Assembly (NCBI GenBank): GCA_039105265.1
Contig: JAPFFF010000019.1
Span: forward strand, 2,450,501 to 2,514,500
Length of the DNA stretch: 64,000 nt
Source: Tritrichomonas musculus
Taxonomy: Eukaryota > Parabasalia > Tritrichomonadida > Tritrichomonadidae
Direction of reading: 5' to 3'
The translations under genes and the position numbers were made by a program. A model generated the notes under the pieces. It did not search any database. It was not told where the DNA came from and saw only the letters and a list, made by a program, of their open reading frames with translations. Below, piece after piece: positions 7,367 to 17,867 of the stretch (position 1 is the stretch's first letter; each line of letters begins with the position of its first letter).

Positions 7367-9817
7367 ATGTGGCTGTTATATTTGAAATTTATCTGGTCCC
7401 CATGCGGAACTACCATCACTACTGACGCACAAGCATTTGTTGCTGGAGGAACACTCAAACAGTTTGGAATTGATTTTGGTGGTATCACTAACAGTTCGAA
7501 AGGTGTTTTTCCTTATGAAGCAATCAACAGTGAAAATTATAATGAAGTGTTGTCAAAGAGTGAACCATTTGAATATGAAGACTTTTACAGTTATCTCAAT
7601 CAAAAGAATCCTTTAACAAAAGCTGATTATGACGAGTATTTGATTGATTCAAAGAGGTTTGCAACTCGTTGGGATTACTTGTTATCATACAATGACAATG
7701 ATGTTGAAATGATGATTAAACCGATTGACAACCTTATTCAAATGAATGCTGAATACAAAGTTGATTTGATAAGTAATCTTTCATTGTCGAAGAATGCTTC
7801 ATGTATCAAATATGCTCTTGCTTATAAAGATTTCAATCCGAAGAACGATTATGAAATCATAAACAATTCAAACACATTTAAACCAACAATGAAATGGTGG
7901 TTAAATAAATGTGATAACTATCGAAAGCAAGACATGAAACATAATCAGATGAATCAAAATCAGCGAGATATATCAAAATGTGTTAGTGAAAAAGATTTCG
8001 ATACATTCATGAAGATGTATGAATCAAATGAAACAGGTAAATGTCATTTGTGTGGTGAACACTTTACTCATACCAATAAACCGACACTTGATAGAATAGA
8101 TAACAACAAAGGACATCAGATTGATAACTGTTTGTTGGCTTGTGCTGAATGTAATCGTTTGAGACAACGTGATGATGATAAGATAACAAGAACCAAAATA
8201 CAATTGAAGAAATTCTGTAAGCTCCATCACCTCCCTACACTCATAACTGATGAAAAAGAATATTACAACTTGAGAGAGAACATAACAGGAGGTTTATCAA
8301 ATGTACTTCATCGAGTGAACATCAGAGGACAAACATTAATCAATAAACTCAAATATGATGCTATCAATGACAGAATCATCAGCTATGACACTTCAAACAC
8401 TGTCTCTCATGTTGCTGGTATTGATTTCAATTCATTGTATCCCTCTTCATTCAGTTCAGTAAAACATTCATTCAATCCCTATCACGGAGGAATCATGTAC
8501 ATGCCTGGTTCATTTATAAAACGATTTGATGTTTATGATGAAGATGGAAACAAGAATGAAAAGGTATTCAATGCTGCAATGAATATCATTCAATCAAAGA
8601 AACGATTTGATGCAAACCCTGAGTTTATATTCAAAGCTGAAGTCAAATTGAGATGTCCAAAGAATAAAATCAATGATTTGATTAACTTCCCTCCTGAGTT
8701 TAGAAATATCAATATAATGAATGATGAACAAACGATTGGAAGCTATATGTACAAATATATGAAAGACAATAAACTGAATTCAGCCGATAAAGAAACAAGA
8801 AAGCTGACAATGTTGCTTGATACATGCAACACGTTTATGACGTTCTCGAACTATTATTTATGGTTTTTAATTGACCACGGACTTATTGTTGATGACATTA
8901 AGAGCTTGAGTTTATATGAGGCACATGACGGTTTCAATCAATTTGTTTGTGAGTTTATGAAGAAGCGTCAAGATATATTGTCAGGAAAGGCACACGGGAA
9001 CGAAAAGTTTTACAAGATTAGTATGAATGGTTCTTACGGTTATGACGGTATGAATTCAGAGAACTTTAATAAAGTCAGAATTGTTGATAAAAATAAAGCC
9101 TTTCAATTGATTGCATCTGATACATATCGCAATGGATGTAAATTGTCAAATGATTGTTATTTGATACAATCACAACCTCATTCATTCAAATGTAATACAT
9201 GTCTTCAGGAATCATTCTGGACATTAGACAATGCGAAATACTGGTATTTGACTTTCCTTTATGACTTTATTTATAAATGCATTGATATGAATAAGGTTCA
9301 TTTTAACTCGGTCGATACAGATAGTCTGTACATGTCAATCGCTGGTGATATGAATAAACCGATTGACCAGTTGTTTGATTACGTCATCAAAGACAAAACA
9401 TTTTATGACAAACACATTTATAGCTTCATGCCAAATCCCGCTATCAATGATGTATATGATGAGAAAAAGATTCTCGGATGCTGTGTAGAAAAGTTTGGAG
9501 CAAATCAAGTTGCTTTGTGTGCTAAGTGTTATACGATTTGGTCAGATGACAAAACAATATCACTTAAACTCAAAGGTGTTTCATTGAAGAAGAACAACAT
9601 CAAATCAAGTGATTATAAAGATGTCATTGACAGACAAACAATAATGAAAGGCAAGAATATAAACCTTCAATTAAATAACAATAAAATGAGCAAGATAACT
9701 GTTATCAAAAATGCATTAACAGCAGCACATTCAAAAATGTTGGTATTATCAAATCATTGTTGTTGCCCTTATGTCAATGGTTTCACTGCAAAGGATTATT
9801 TCATTGAGAATCATTAA
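7367..9817 (+). pseudogene. Piece of a Polinton type B DNA polymerase
   Basis: From about 7423 the translation follows the C-terminal part of the A3 polymerase (QAFVAGGTLKQFGIDFGG onward); the coding signal before that does not match. Visible landmarks include a zinc-binding HNH-like block (CHLCGEHF..LDRIDN..ACAECNRLR), polymerase motif A (DFNSLYPSSF), motif B (KISMNGSYGYDG) and motif C (VDTDSLYMS). It represents only part of the family's normal length and is treated as a fossil. Its codon use is more AT-rich than that of A3. Three short palindromes follow directly after its stop. Confidence 0.75.
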
Positions 9818-9822
9818 ATGCA

Positions 9823-9915
9823 GGTATGGCAGAAAATTGCCAGACCAAAATGTGAGTGGTAGAATATTACCAGTCGTGAAATCAATAATGAAAGTGGGTC
9901 GGTCGGAATTCCGAC
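9823..9915. repeat. Three consecutive AATT-centred palindromes after the polymerase piece
   Basis: Hairpins lie at 9827-9842 (tggca..tgcca, extended by ggt..acc after one mismatch to 9823-9846), 9857-9872 (tggta..tacca) and 9902-9915 (gtcggaattccgac, perfect). All share an A/T centre containing AATT or close to it. The equivalent place after the A3 polymerase (49164-49269) also holds three palindromes with different stems. They may mark RNA 3' ends or be small mobile palindromes. Confidence 0.65.
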
Positions 9916-9992
9916 TAACCAGAAGTCATTTGAAAATCAATTTATTTTTGATTGTTTTATTTTTAAATCAATTTTTATCAGCAATTCAAACA

Positions 9993-10766
9993 ATGAGCAG
10001 CAACACAACAAACGCAGCCACAAACACAAACGCCACAACTCAACCAATCAATAATGATTATGAATATATTCAATACAATGAACATTTGAGAATCGTTCAT
10101 TCAATCAAAGATGATATGTATCAAGTACAATCAATTATTACAGCTTGTCATTCAAAGAAACGCGTCAATGATTGGTTTGAAAGCAAAACAACAAAGGAAA
10201 TCATTGATGAAATGGGTAAAAGTTCGACTGCGGGAATTTCCGCACTCGTCAAAATCTATGAAAAACGTGATGAATTACCTAATGGATTAAGAGGATTTTA
10301 TATTAATCGTCTTCTTGTAAATAACGTAGCGATGTGGGCTTCACCTCGTTATTCAATTTACATCATGAAGCTTCTTGATTCTCATTTTGAACGTGAAAGA
10401 CAAGATTTAATCGAAGAAATACAACAAAAGAAACCACGTCTCGTACCATCCAACAAAGAACACAATTACAAGTATTTGATTTGGAAAGAAACCAATGATA
10501 CCGAAAACACAATTCTACATTTAGTGAGAAGAAACAAAAGAACATTCAGAGCTGTATCAACACATAACAATGAGAATGATAGATTCTATTTCAAAAATAA
10601 TTTGCCAATTGCAATGAGTCCGAACGAAGACATTAAAGATATTGTCAAGAACAACTTCCCTCGTAATGATTATACCATCAATGGTTGCAACATTATAATA
10701 AAGAATGAACGGCTAGAACAATTACATACACTCATTGATGATTACTTCAATCAATTTCAATCATAA
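9993..10766 (+). CDS. KilA-N domain protein, 257 residues
   Basis: The ATG at 9993 follows an AT-rich leader and opens with a low-complexity Asn/Thr stretch. Residues 25-125 fit the KilA-N DNA-binding fold of large DNA viruses: DDMYQVQSIITACH, RVNDWFESKTTKEIIDEM, then GLRGFYINRLLVNNVAMWAS and a helix ending LLDSHF. Residues 150-250 (YKYLIWKETNDTENTILHL to the end) resemble the small C-terminal domain often paired with KilA-N in poxvirus-like proteins. A palindrome-rich block encodes SSTAGISALV at residues 77-86. A role in DNA binding or regulation is inferred. No counterpart is seen in A3 or B. Confidence 0.7.
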   Translation: MSSNTTNAATNTNATTQPINNDYEYIQYNEHLRIVHSIKDDMYQVQSIITACHSKKRVNDWFESKTTKEIIDEMGKSSTAGISALVKIYEKRDELPNGLRGFYINRLLVNNVAMWASPRYSIYIMKLLDSHFERERQDLIEEIQQKKPRLVPSNKEHNYKYLIWKETNDTENTILHLVRRNKRTFRAVSTHNNENDRFYFKNNLPIAMSPNEDIKDIVKNNFPRNDYTINGCNIIIKNERLEQLHTLIDDYFNQFQS

Positions 10767-10801
10767 ATGAATAAAAATAAAATGAAAATCAATCAATTGA
10801 T

Positions 10802-12613
10802 TTACTCTTTGAATACAGCTAATGTTCTTTCATCAATGATACTTGTAATGATACCCACTGTCATGCGTTTTATTTTTGATGTTATCGCTGTCTCACCTGA
10901 AAGAACTTTCAGCTTATTGTCTTCATTATCGATAAACACTTCATCCCCGATACCATAACATGATGAATCATTGACTTTCACAAGATAATCGCCATGACTT
11001 GCGAATGTGATACATTTATTTTTGTCATCGATTCTCACACATATACCGACATATTCTTTCCATGTTCCTGATGTCTTGACACTACAAATACAATCAGTTG
11101 TATCATATGCAGTTGATGGTTTCCATTCATCACCAACATGTTTGTAAACCTTACCTGTCATATACACAGGAGAACCAATAACGAAATCATTAATAGAGTT
11201 CATTGATGATTCAATCGGAGAGTAATGTGTGATTGTTGTGTTTGATTGCGTACCGTAAATAGCAGCCTTGAATTTTGATAAATATGCTGGTACCATGATT
11301 TGTCTTGAATATATTTGTCTAGCATCTAATAATTCTTGAGTAGTTGTCCAATTATATTCAGCCATTGGGACACTATATGTAAGTGGTCTTCCTGATGATA
11401 AATCAAGAATTTCTTCATAATAGACTGAATATTTGAAATTATCAAAATATATAGTTCTTTGATATAATAATATTACTATGTTATGGGGATTTGCAGCTGT
11501 ATCATAGAATAATATTCTTATTTCATTTCTTTCTGCATAATTACCAACTATGTATTCCAGTTTAATTGCGTTATTTATAATTTTTAGATAATGAATTGAT
11601 ATATCAGCACCCTCCGTAAATGGACCACAATCAATTGCACATTTTTTTATTAGTTGTTCTTCTGTTAAAACATTTGACTTCAATACAAAGTTATCATTTA
11701 CATATTTCACCGAAGTAATCATATCATCGCTCACAGGTTGGTTGCTGATTAATGTGATAGACGCGTCATAAATATTGGTCAGTGTATCATCCGCAGCTCT
11801 CAATGAAACAATACGTGTAGCTACACGAATATCTATTGATTCACTTGACTCACCACTGGTTGATTTGTATATGATATTTCCACTTTTTCGTCCAGAATAT
11901 TCGTATTCAGCTTCTTCAAATGATGCATCATCAGCATTTCGTTTGAACTTCACAATAATATTTTTGGTTGTTAATACCCTTCGTATATCAGCATCTGGGA
12001 CTACACAACCACTATCATTCTGTGTACATTGAATTGTGATTTGTTCTGGACTTTCATCAGCAACATTCGAGTCTTTGATAAATGGTGATTCGATTTGAGC
12101 TCTAATGAAATTATATGCTATTGGATTACTGCTATGTGATGCACTTGCCGATACATATACAATTTGTCCATCATCATGACGCCATATTATTCTATCAATG
12201 CGTTTGCCATTGCTATCATACCTGTCCATGCTGTCATAAGTGCTAGTAGAACCATTTGGTTTAAATATTACATCAATATGCACTATATCATCATCTTGAT
12301 TATCTCCCCAATTAACATCAAATACCAAATGAACTCTGGCATTTGGTAGCTGAGGTGTAATATATGCACCGTCATATAAGTTTGCTGGATATTCAATATT
12401 CAATTCAGTTCCGTATAAAGCAGTACTTAGTGCAGATTCATTAATTAAATCAGTTGGAATTGTTGGTATATCTGTTTTCAATGCATACTTATCTAATTCA
12501 TAAGCTAATTCATCTTCATCAACAAACTTCTCATCAGCTTGTGCACTGGTATAATACGGTGTCAAATCAACAGGTTCAGGTATATCCGTCTTCAAAGCAT
12601 AAGTGTTCGACAC
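10802..12613 (-). pseudogene. Piece of a fibre-like protein gene (C-terminal type)
   Basis: The translation aligns with the later part of the 998-residue fibre-like protein of A3 (46162-49158). It contains the YALKTDIPEPVDLTPYYT and DEKFVDEDELAYELDKY repeat words found in phage and virus tail-fibre shafts, then the NIEYPANLYDGAYITP domain and a C-terminal domain (SPVYMTGKVYKHV to the end) matching the A3 C-terminus. A stretch near the middle (about 11240-11690) has no close match in A3 and may be a swapped receptor-facing domain. It is treated as part of a broken gene. Confidence 0.65.
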
Positions 12614-12646
12614 ATATCTTGAAGAAAACGCGTTTCTGTCTGTTGG

Positions 12647-13621
12647 TTAGATATTTTTGGTAATTGAACACGATAAAACTTCTGGTGATTCACCAGTTCC
12701 TGGATTTATTAATTCATGACAATCATACAAAAACCAAAGACTTGAATCACTTCCTTCCATCCGCATTATCTGAGAGGGTTGTTCATCATCATCGTTATTG
12801 TACGAATAATCTACGTGAACATAATGACCTGTATAGAAATTGTTTGATGAGACAATATCCAACCCGTATTGCTCAATCATTTTATGATATTTGTCGTAAT
12901 CTAAATCAGGAATTGTATTATTGACGATTTCGAATTGAATTGTTGTTTGCCCCTCAATAATCTCTGGGAGGTCTTCTTTTGGAACATATCGTTCGGCACA
13001 AGAATCCAAAGCCGCCTGAAGAGCTTCATTAGCTACCATATTTGTTAAACACATTGATACTTGGGCTGATAATGGTTTAACATCATCAGCCATCAATTTC
13101 TGGTAAACTTCTTCTGGCAATTGTTCCTTTGGGTTCAATTGCAACTCATTATTTTTGAGTATCTCTGGTATATCTGTTTTCAATGCATATTTACCTTCAG
13201 CGACTGTTTTCGTTTCATACTTATCTAATTCATAAGCCAATTCATCCTCATCAACAAACTTCTCATCAGCTTGTGCACTAGTATAATACGGTGTCAAATC
13301 AATTGGTTCAGGTATATCACTCTTCAATGCATATCCTTTTAATGATTCATTTATTTTTGTCGTCAATGATTCTTCATTAATCAAGTCATCAGGTATATCA
13401 GTTGATAAAGCGTAATTGTTGATAACATAATCACGCAATCCGTTAACAGCTTCATTCAATTGTTCCTCTGTGATTCCATGACCGTTTGAACCTCCTACGT
13501 TTCCGTTCGATGTATCACCTTTGATAACATAATTATCGACATATCTTTTAATGTATTCGTTAATCAATCCGTCAATGGTATTTGTTTTTGTTATGTGCCC
13601 GCTCTGCTCAATCGTAAACAT
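12647..13621 (-). pseudogene. Piece of a fibre-like protein gene (N-terminal type)
   Basis: The translation begins MFTIEQSGHITKTNTIDGLI, matching MFSIEQSGFSIKAATIDELL at the start of the A3 fibre-like protein. That shared anchor segment probably attaches the fibre to the capsid. It then shows shaft-like repeat words (YALSTDIP, YALKSDIPEPIDLTPYYT, KYALKTDIP) and the LQLNPKEQLPEEVYQKLM domain. Its start lies only 22 bp from the divergent 712-residue gene. The locus is broken relative to A3. Confidence 0.65.
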
Positions 13622-13643
13622 TCAATTTATTAGAAACTAAACA

Positions 13644-15782
13644 ATGTCAAAACAAGACAAAAATAATTCATCTGATAGCTTTGAATTAGATTTGAGCAAT
13701 ATTGATGATGATACTATATTTGACAGTGAGGTATCTAAACCTGATGATGATGATGAAATAGATGACCCAATAGATTATTTTAGGAACACGTTTCTCAGTA
13801 CATACAAACTAGAACACCCCAATGATTTAATTAATTTGTTGTATCAAATACAAAACAATGAATATACAGGAAGAAGTGTCGGAAAGATTCGTGAAATGAA
13901 AGTCAAGTTTCGTCGATTTGTTTCATTGATGAACAAAATCAATACAGGTATTAAAAGTAAAGGCAATCAATTCCTTAGTTTAAGAGAGTACACAACAGAT
14001 AAAAAAAGTCTTGATACAATTATCAATTACTTCAATATTGTTGTCAACGATGATTTAAATTATAGTTCTGATGGTTTTCGTTCATCACCCATCAAACCAC
14101 CGAGAAAGAGTCAAACACCACAAACCATCAAAGGAAGAAGAAAGAGAACAAGCATACATGAACCAACACCTGACAGCAATAAACGAAGAACACCAAGAAG
14201 AAAACGCATAACTCCGAGTGATTCTGATGAATTAATGAATACAAGTTTTTTGGAGCAAGATGATTCATTACCATCAATATCATTCAACTTCCCAGAACTA
14301 GAAGAAGAAGAAGATAACCTATCAGCCTTGTTGTTATCTCCTTATGATTTGGTAGATGATGACATTGAATTGCTCAAGCAATTAGGCTATAATCAACCAT
14401 GGGTCAATGTACTACCAAGATGTTATGAAGCAGCAAAGAAACCACAAAACAAACTTGATGAACAAGCAAAGGAAAACGTTGATGCATTACATCAAACACT
14501 TGAAACTATTAGAGATAATATGAAGAGAAACATTGATATAACCAATGAACAAAAATCAATTACAGGCTTATCATCATTCTTCAGAGTGTTTGACACAATC
14601 ATTAATAAAAAACCTATCAAAGGCTCTGATGTCATACAACCAATCAAACCACCATCAATTAAACCAATCCCATTTGTGAAACCAAATGATGTTGTTAATA
14701 ATTTTTCAGCATCTAAAAGAGTCATGACAGACGCAGACGATTTTTCGAAGTCATTTGTTTTCGATAGAGAAGATGGTGATGACCTTAATCAAACATTCAC
14801 TGATTACGCTCAACAAGCAAATAAACCAAAGAAGCATGGTAAGTTCATTGATGATGGTGATAAAGTTGAATTCAATCAAAAAATATTTAAACCTGGAAAT
14901 CCATTTGCACAAAAAATAACCGATGATGAAATCAATGCTTTAATTAAAAATGCTAAAGCAGCAACAGTAAGAGGTAAGCGTGAGGACAGAGATGCACCAA
15001 CCGTTCTTGAAAATATCGATAGAGATTTCACAAACCTTAACATTCAATCACCCGCCAAGAGTTCAACATACTATAAACAAAACTTCCTTGATTTAATCAT
15101 TAATGGTAATTATAGAATCAAATACATTCCTGCCGCCTCAACCAGAGACAAAGCAACAATATACTGTCATACACATCTTGACCAAGACGGAAAGCCAAAA
15201 TATCGTTTACTTCCTACAAACGGAATGGACCCAAATGGTGAAGCAATAACAGACCTGAACGGAGATAAGATTGATGATATTGTATTGGTTGATAAGAAAG
15301 GAGTGCCACAAGTCATAAACGGTTATAAACTTGTATTTGCTTCTCCTTATAAGAAAGTATGGAAGACTGTTGTCAAATCAGCTGTAGAAAGGAAAGCTAA
15401 ACCGTTCAATGTTTGGCTCAATGAACAATTCAATAAATCAAAGGATTCCGTAGATTGGGAGAAAGGTGAATATAATATTAATCCAAATGAAACCATCCAG
15501 AAATATACAGAATTCTATCACAATGGACTCGGTTTAGGTAAGCCAAAAGTCAGCAAACGATTAAGCCCTTCATCATATTGGTCAAGCTATTTCGCAAAGG
15601 TTTGGAAAGTCTTCTGGCAATTATTCCCACAATTCAAACCATTAACAAGAATCATTTCATACCTTTCAGTATCAAATGTACTGTTTTGTATATACTTTGA
15701 TAACAATGTCAAGAAAGAGATTGAAAAAGGCGGACAGCCAATGAACTACATTCAATGGTTAGTAGTGATGGGGTATCAATAA
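13644..15782 (+). CDS. 712-residue acidic/basic protein, counterpart of the A3 679-residue protein
   Basis: The acidic N-terminus (DDDDEIDDPIDYF) is followed by a helical unit (DLINLLYQIQNNEYTGRS..IREMK) resembling the repeated unit of the 679-residue A3 protein. A basic Ser/Pro/Arg linker comes next (residues 150-190). A second shared region has WVNVLPRCYEAAKKP, comparable to NIIEVLPKYYHIADNP in A3. The C-terminal third includes DLNGDKIDDIVLVDKKG, which looks like a calcium-binding loop, and a hydrophobic end. Its last codons run into the inverted repeat shared with A1. The divergent partner is the fibre gene, as in A3. Function unknown; a virion or core protein is possible. Confidence 0.6.
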   Translation: MSKQDKNNSSDSFELDLSNIDDDTIFDSEVSKPDDDDEIDDPIDYFRNTFLSTYKLEHPNDLINLLYQIQNNEYTGRSVGKIREMKVKFRRFVSLMNKINTGIKSKGNQFLSLREYTTDKKSLDTIINYFNIVVNDDLNYSSDGFRSSPIKPPRKSQTPQTIKGRRKRTSIHEPTPDSNKRRTPRRKRITPSDSDELMNTSFLEQDDSLPSISFNFPELEEEEDNLSALLLSPYDLVDDDIELLKQLGYNQPWVNVLPRCYEAAKKPQNKLDEQAKENVDALHQTLETIRDNMKRNIDITNEQKSITGLSSFFRVFDTIINKKPIKGSDVIQPIKPPSIKPIPFVKPNDVVNNFSASKRVMTDADDFSKSFVFDREDGDDLNQTFTDYAQQANKPKKHGKFIDDGDKVEFNQKIFKPGNPFAQKITDDEINALIKNAKAATVRGKREDRDAPTVLENIDRDFTNLNIQSPAKSSTYYKQNFLDLIINGNYRIKYIPAASTRDKATIYCHTHLDQDGKPKYRLLPTNGMDPNGEAITDLNGDKIDDIVLVDKKGVPQVINGYKLVFASPYKKVWKTVVKSAVERKAKPFNVWLNEQFNKSKDSVDWEKGEYNINPNETIQKYTEFYHNGLGLGKPKVSKRLSPSSYWSSYFAKVWKVFWQLFPQFKPLTRIISYLSVSNVLFCIYFDNNVKKEIEKGGQPMNYIQWLVVMGYQ

Positions 15783-16249
15783 TCGGGACCAGATAAATCC
15801 CCACTTAAAACGCTTTAAATGGCCCCTTTTTGGCCCCCTTCCAAATATCAAAGATAGCATACACCCACAGCACCATATTTTGAACCCGCATTTGACCCCA
15901 CATTCGGACCCATATTCGGGGGCCACATAGAGTTCCCCATTTTGTGCCCATAGTGAATCCATACGGAGTTCCTCCCCCAAAACGCTTATAAAACGCTTAT
16001 ATTCGGGCCCATACAAATTCCAAAAATAGGCCGCATATGGCCCACCTATAGTCCACCTATAGCCAACATATGGGACCACATATGGCCCACTTATGGAACT
16101 GACTGATGGAACAGACCGATGGAACGTTCCGATGGCGACAAAGACCATGACAGACCATGACAGACAAAAATATCCCATATTCGGGGACTCAGATGAATTT
16201 GGGAAAACCTATTTTTATATTTGAATATTGATTTTTTATCGCATCCTAA
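15783..16249. other. Non-coding arm of the inverted repeat
   Basis: This is the mirror of 6782-7213, with many short words such as atatggcccac, gaccatgacag and cgaatatggg variants. It ends with attttttatcgcatcctaa before the 159-residue start. Compared with A1, this arm shows several small length differences in the repetitive part. No gene is supported. Confidence 0.55.
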
Positions 16250-16729
16250 ATGGAAGCCACTCCAAGCTACCTCAATGTCTACGAATACATCAACACACTA
16301 GTAGCCCTATCGCCAAAGCCTGATGAATTTGCACAATGCAATTTCGCGATATTATGTGACAAGTTCCCATTCAACTTGAAGAACTCATTGTACCTCGCGA
16401 AGGTCCTATATGTATCACTCCAGAATGATACTGAAACCATTAGATTCTACCCTAATAAGCTCAAGGAGATGGGCCTCGAATTTGTCAAATTGACATCCAA
16501 TAGTAGACGCAAATTGAGTGTCAACATGCAGGAGTTCTTCGTAAATGGGAATACCGAGAAGCACGAATACAAGGAATGCCCGTATTACAACTACTCGATT
16601 GAGAAAACCAATATAAATACCAAGGATCTCATCGCCAAATTACGTGAAAAATACAATATTGTAGAACCTGATGTATTCATCGGCAAGCATCAGGATTTGG
16701 TATTGGATGCTGACCCAGAGTTTGCCTAA
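16250..16729 (+). CDS. Conserved Polinton protein, 159 residues, A2 copy
   Basis: Nearly identical to the product of 6302-6781; the one difference noticed is Thr for Ser in the LTSNSRRKLS segment. It has the same T-run promoter-like word upstream (attttttatc, 16231-16240), and the same 4-nt overlap of stops with the convergent ATPase. Function unknown. Its conservation in lineage B (26609-27058) argues for a core role. Confidence 0.75.
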   Translation: MEATPSYLNVYEYINTLVALSPKPDEFAQCNFAILCDKFPFNLKNSLYLAKVLYVSLQNDTETIRFYPNKLKEMGLEFVKLTSNSRRKLSVNMQEFFVNGNTEKHEYKECPYYNYSIEKTNINTKDLIAKLREKYNIVEPDVFIGKHQDLVLDADPEFA

Positions 16730-17688
16730 ACCTTTGAGTACACCACTTGCATATCATGTTCAACCGTGTTCACCAATATGAAATCATGTCCAGATAAGGT
16801 CCTATATTTTTGCCACAACTCCTCGAACTCACACGGTATGCTCACCTGCTGATATATGTAATTGAGTTTCTGTCGTGAGAACCCATTGAATATGAAGAAT
16901 GATGTGCAGTTATTTTTGTAATCGGTTGGCACACCCTTGAAGAACTGGATATTGATGTATACGATTGAGTTCTTATGACGCAACTGGGTGATATAGTTTG
17001 TGAAGTATGCTGATTTCAACAGCTTGCTCTTAATGAAGTCCTCACACAGGATTATGGTGTTGAGTGGTACATTGGGTTTCCCGAGTTTGCTGATATGGAG
17101 GAACTCAAACATCTGCTGCAGCTTGGACTCATCTATCACACTCTTCCCAACTGAGCTATATTTGTTATATAACTCCTTCCATAAATCGAGCTCCTTCAAA
17201 TACCGTTCAGCATTACTATCAGCGACGACCTCAATGGGCAGGTTGATGAGCTCGCGTTGAGATTCAAATGTGGAATCATTTATAATACCGTTCTTACTCA
17301 CATACACGATCAGGTGGAACCCCCCATTATTGAGTCTACTCATTTGAATGATATCGCGAATTACTGTATGGCTCTTGCCTTTGCCTTGTGATGCCACCAG
17401 TATGTTCAAAGTATTGTACCACGCATAGATCCCATTAGCGATTGGTCTTATGGATGCATTCGTGATTTTATCCCTATTCTTGGAATAGGCCTCACTCATA
17501 GCCGCATCAACATCGAAGATGCGAGTGGGAGTGAAACTCCCATTAACATCGAATCTCTTGGAAACCGGTTGCTGCTTCTGGTACATATCGAATGTATCAA
17601 AATCAATTGGATCTTCACTGGAACTGTCTGATAATTCAATAGATGTATAGTCGAAAAGGGTTGGTTGTAGGCGCTTGTAATATAACAT
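16726..17688 (-). CDS. FtsK/HerA-type packaging ATPase, A2 copy
   Basis: This 320-residue copy has the same Walker A loop (VASQGKGKSHTV) and Walker B-like strand (NTIILCEDF) as A1. It is shorter than A1 by two in-frame blocks that in A1 contain hairpins, so it shows the form without them at both places. Start ATG at 17688 after aagctttatttttgattaa. It would power DNA packaging. Confidence 0.78.
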   Translation of the reverse strand: MLYYKRLQPTLFDYTSIELSDSSSEDPIDFDTFDMYQKQQPVSKRFDVNGSFTPTRIFDVDAAMSEAYSKNRDKITNASIRPIANGIYAWYNTLNILVASQGKGKSHTVIRDIIQMSRLNNGGFHLIVYVSKNGIINDSTFESQRELINLPIEVVADSNAERYLKELDLWKELYNKYSSVGKSVIDESKLQQMFEFLHISKLGKPNVPLNTIILCEDFIKSKLLKSAYFTNYITQLRHKNSIVYINIQFFKGVPTDYKNNCTSFFIFNGFSRQKLNYIYQQVSIPCEFEELWQKYRTLSGHDFILVNTVEHDMQVVYSKV

Positions 17689-17707
17689 TTAATCAAAAAT
17701 AAAGCTT

Positions 17708-17857
17708 TTACGCATATAGTGTGCGCCTCAGCTCATCGGTCAGCTCAGGTGGTTCATCTTCAGCTGTAAGCGATACCAGTAATAGCAGTTCAACTACATT
17801 GGTCACCAATATCAACCCCAATAGTATATTCATAATGATTTCACTAGCGCTGGACAT
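17708..17857 (-). CDS. 49-residue membrane protein, A2 copy
   Basis: Same length and almost the same sequence as 5111-5260, with one hydrophobic helix (IIMNILLGLILVTN plus VVELLLLVSL) and an acidic C-terminal tail. It keeps its place between the ATPase and the 206-residue gene. Confidence 0.6.
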   Translation of the reverse strand: MSSASEIIMNILLGLILVTNVVELLLLVSLTAEDEPPELTDELRRTLYA

Positions 17858-17867
17858 TTATGCAAAT

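Larger units (their letters stand above)
7235..15759. mobile_element. Segment C: broken, AT-rich piece of a lineage-A-like Polinton
   Basis: The order polymerase piece(+), KilA-N gene(+), fibre pieces(-), 712-residue gene(+) matches the mirror image of A3 (polymerase, fibre, 679-residue gene), but the sequence is clearly more AT-rich and more diverged. It is flanked on both sides by inverted copies of lineage A DNA (A1 and A2), with exact loss of mirror symmetry at 7234 and 15760. At least two of its genes are broken. It is older than the A1/A2 duplication, or came from a different sublineage. No terminal repeats of its own were found. Confidence 0.65.
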
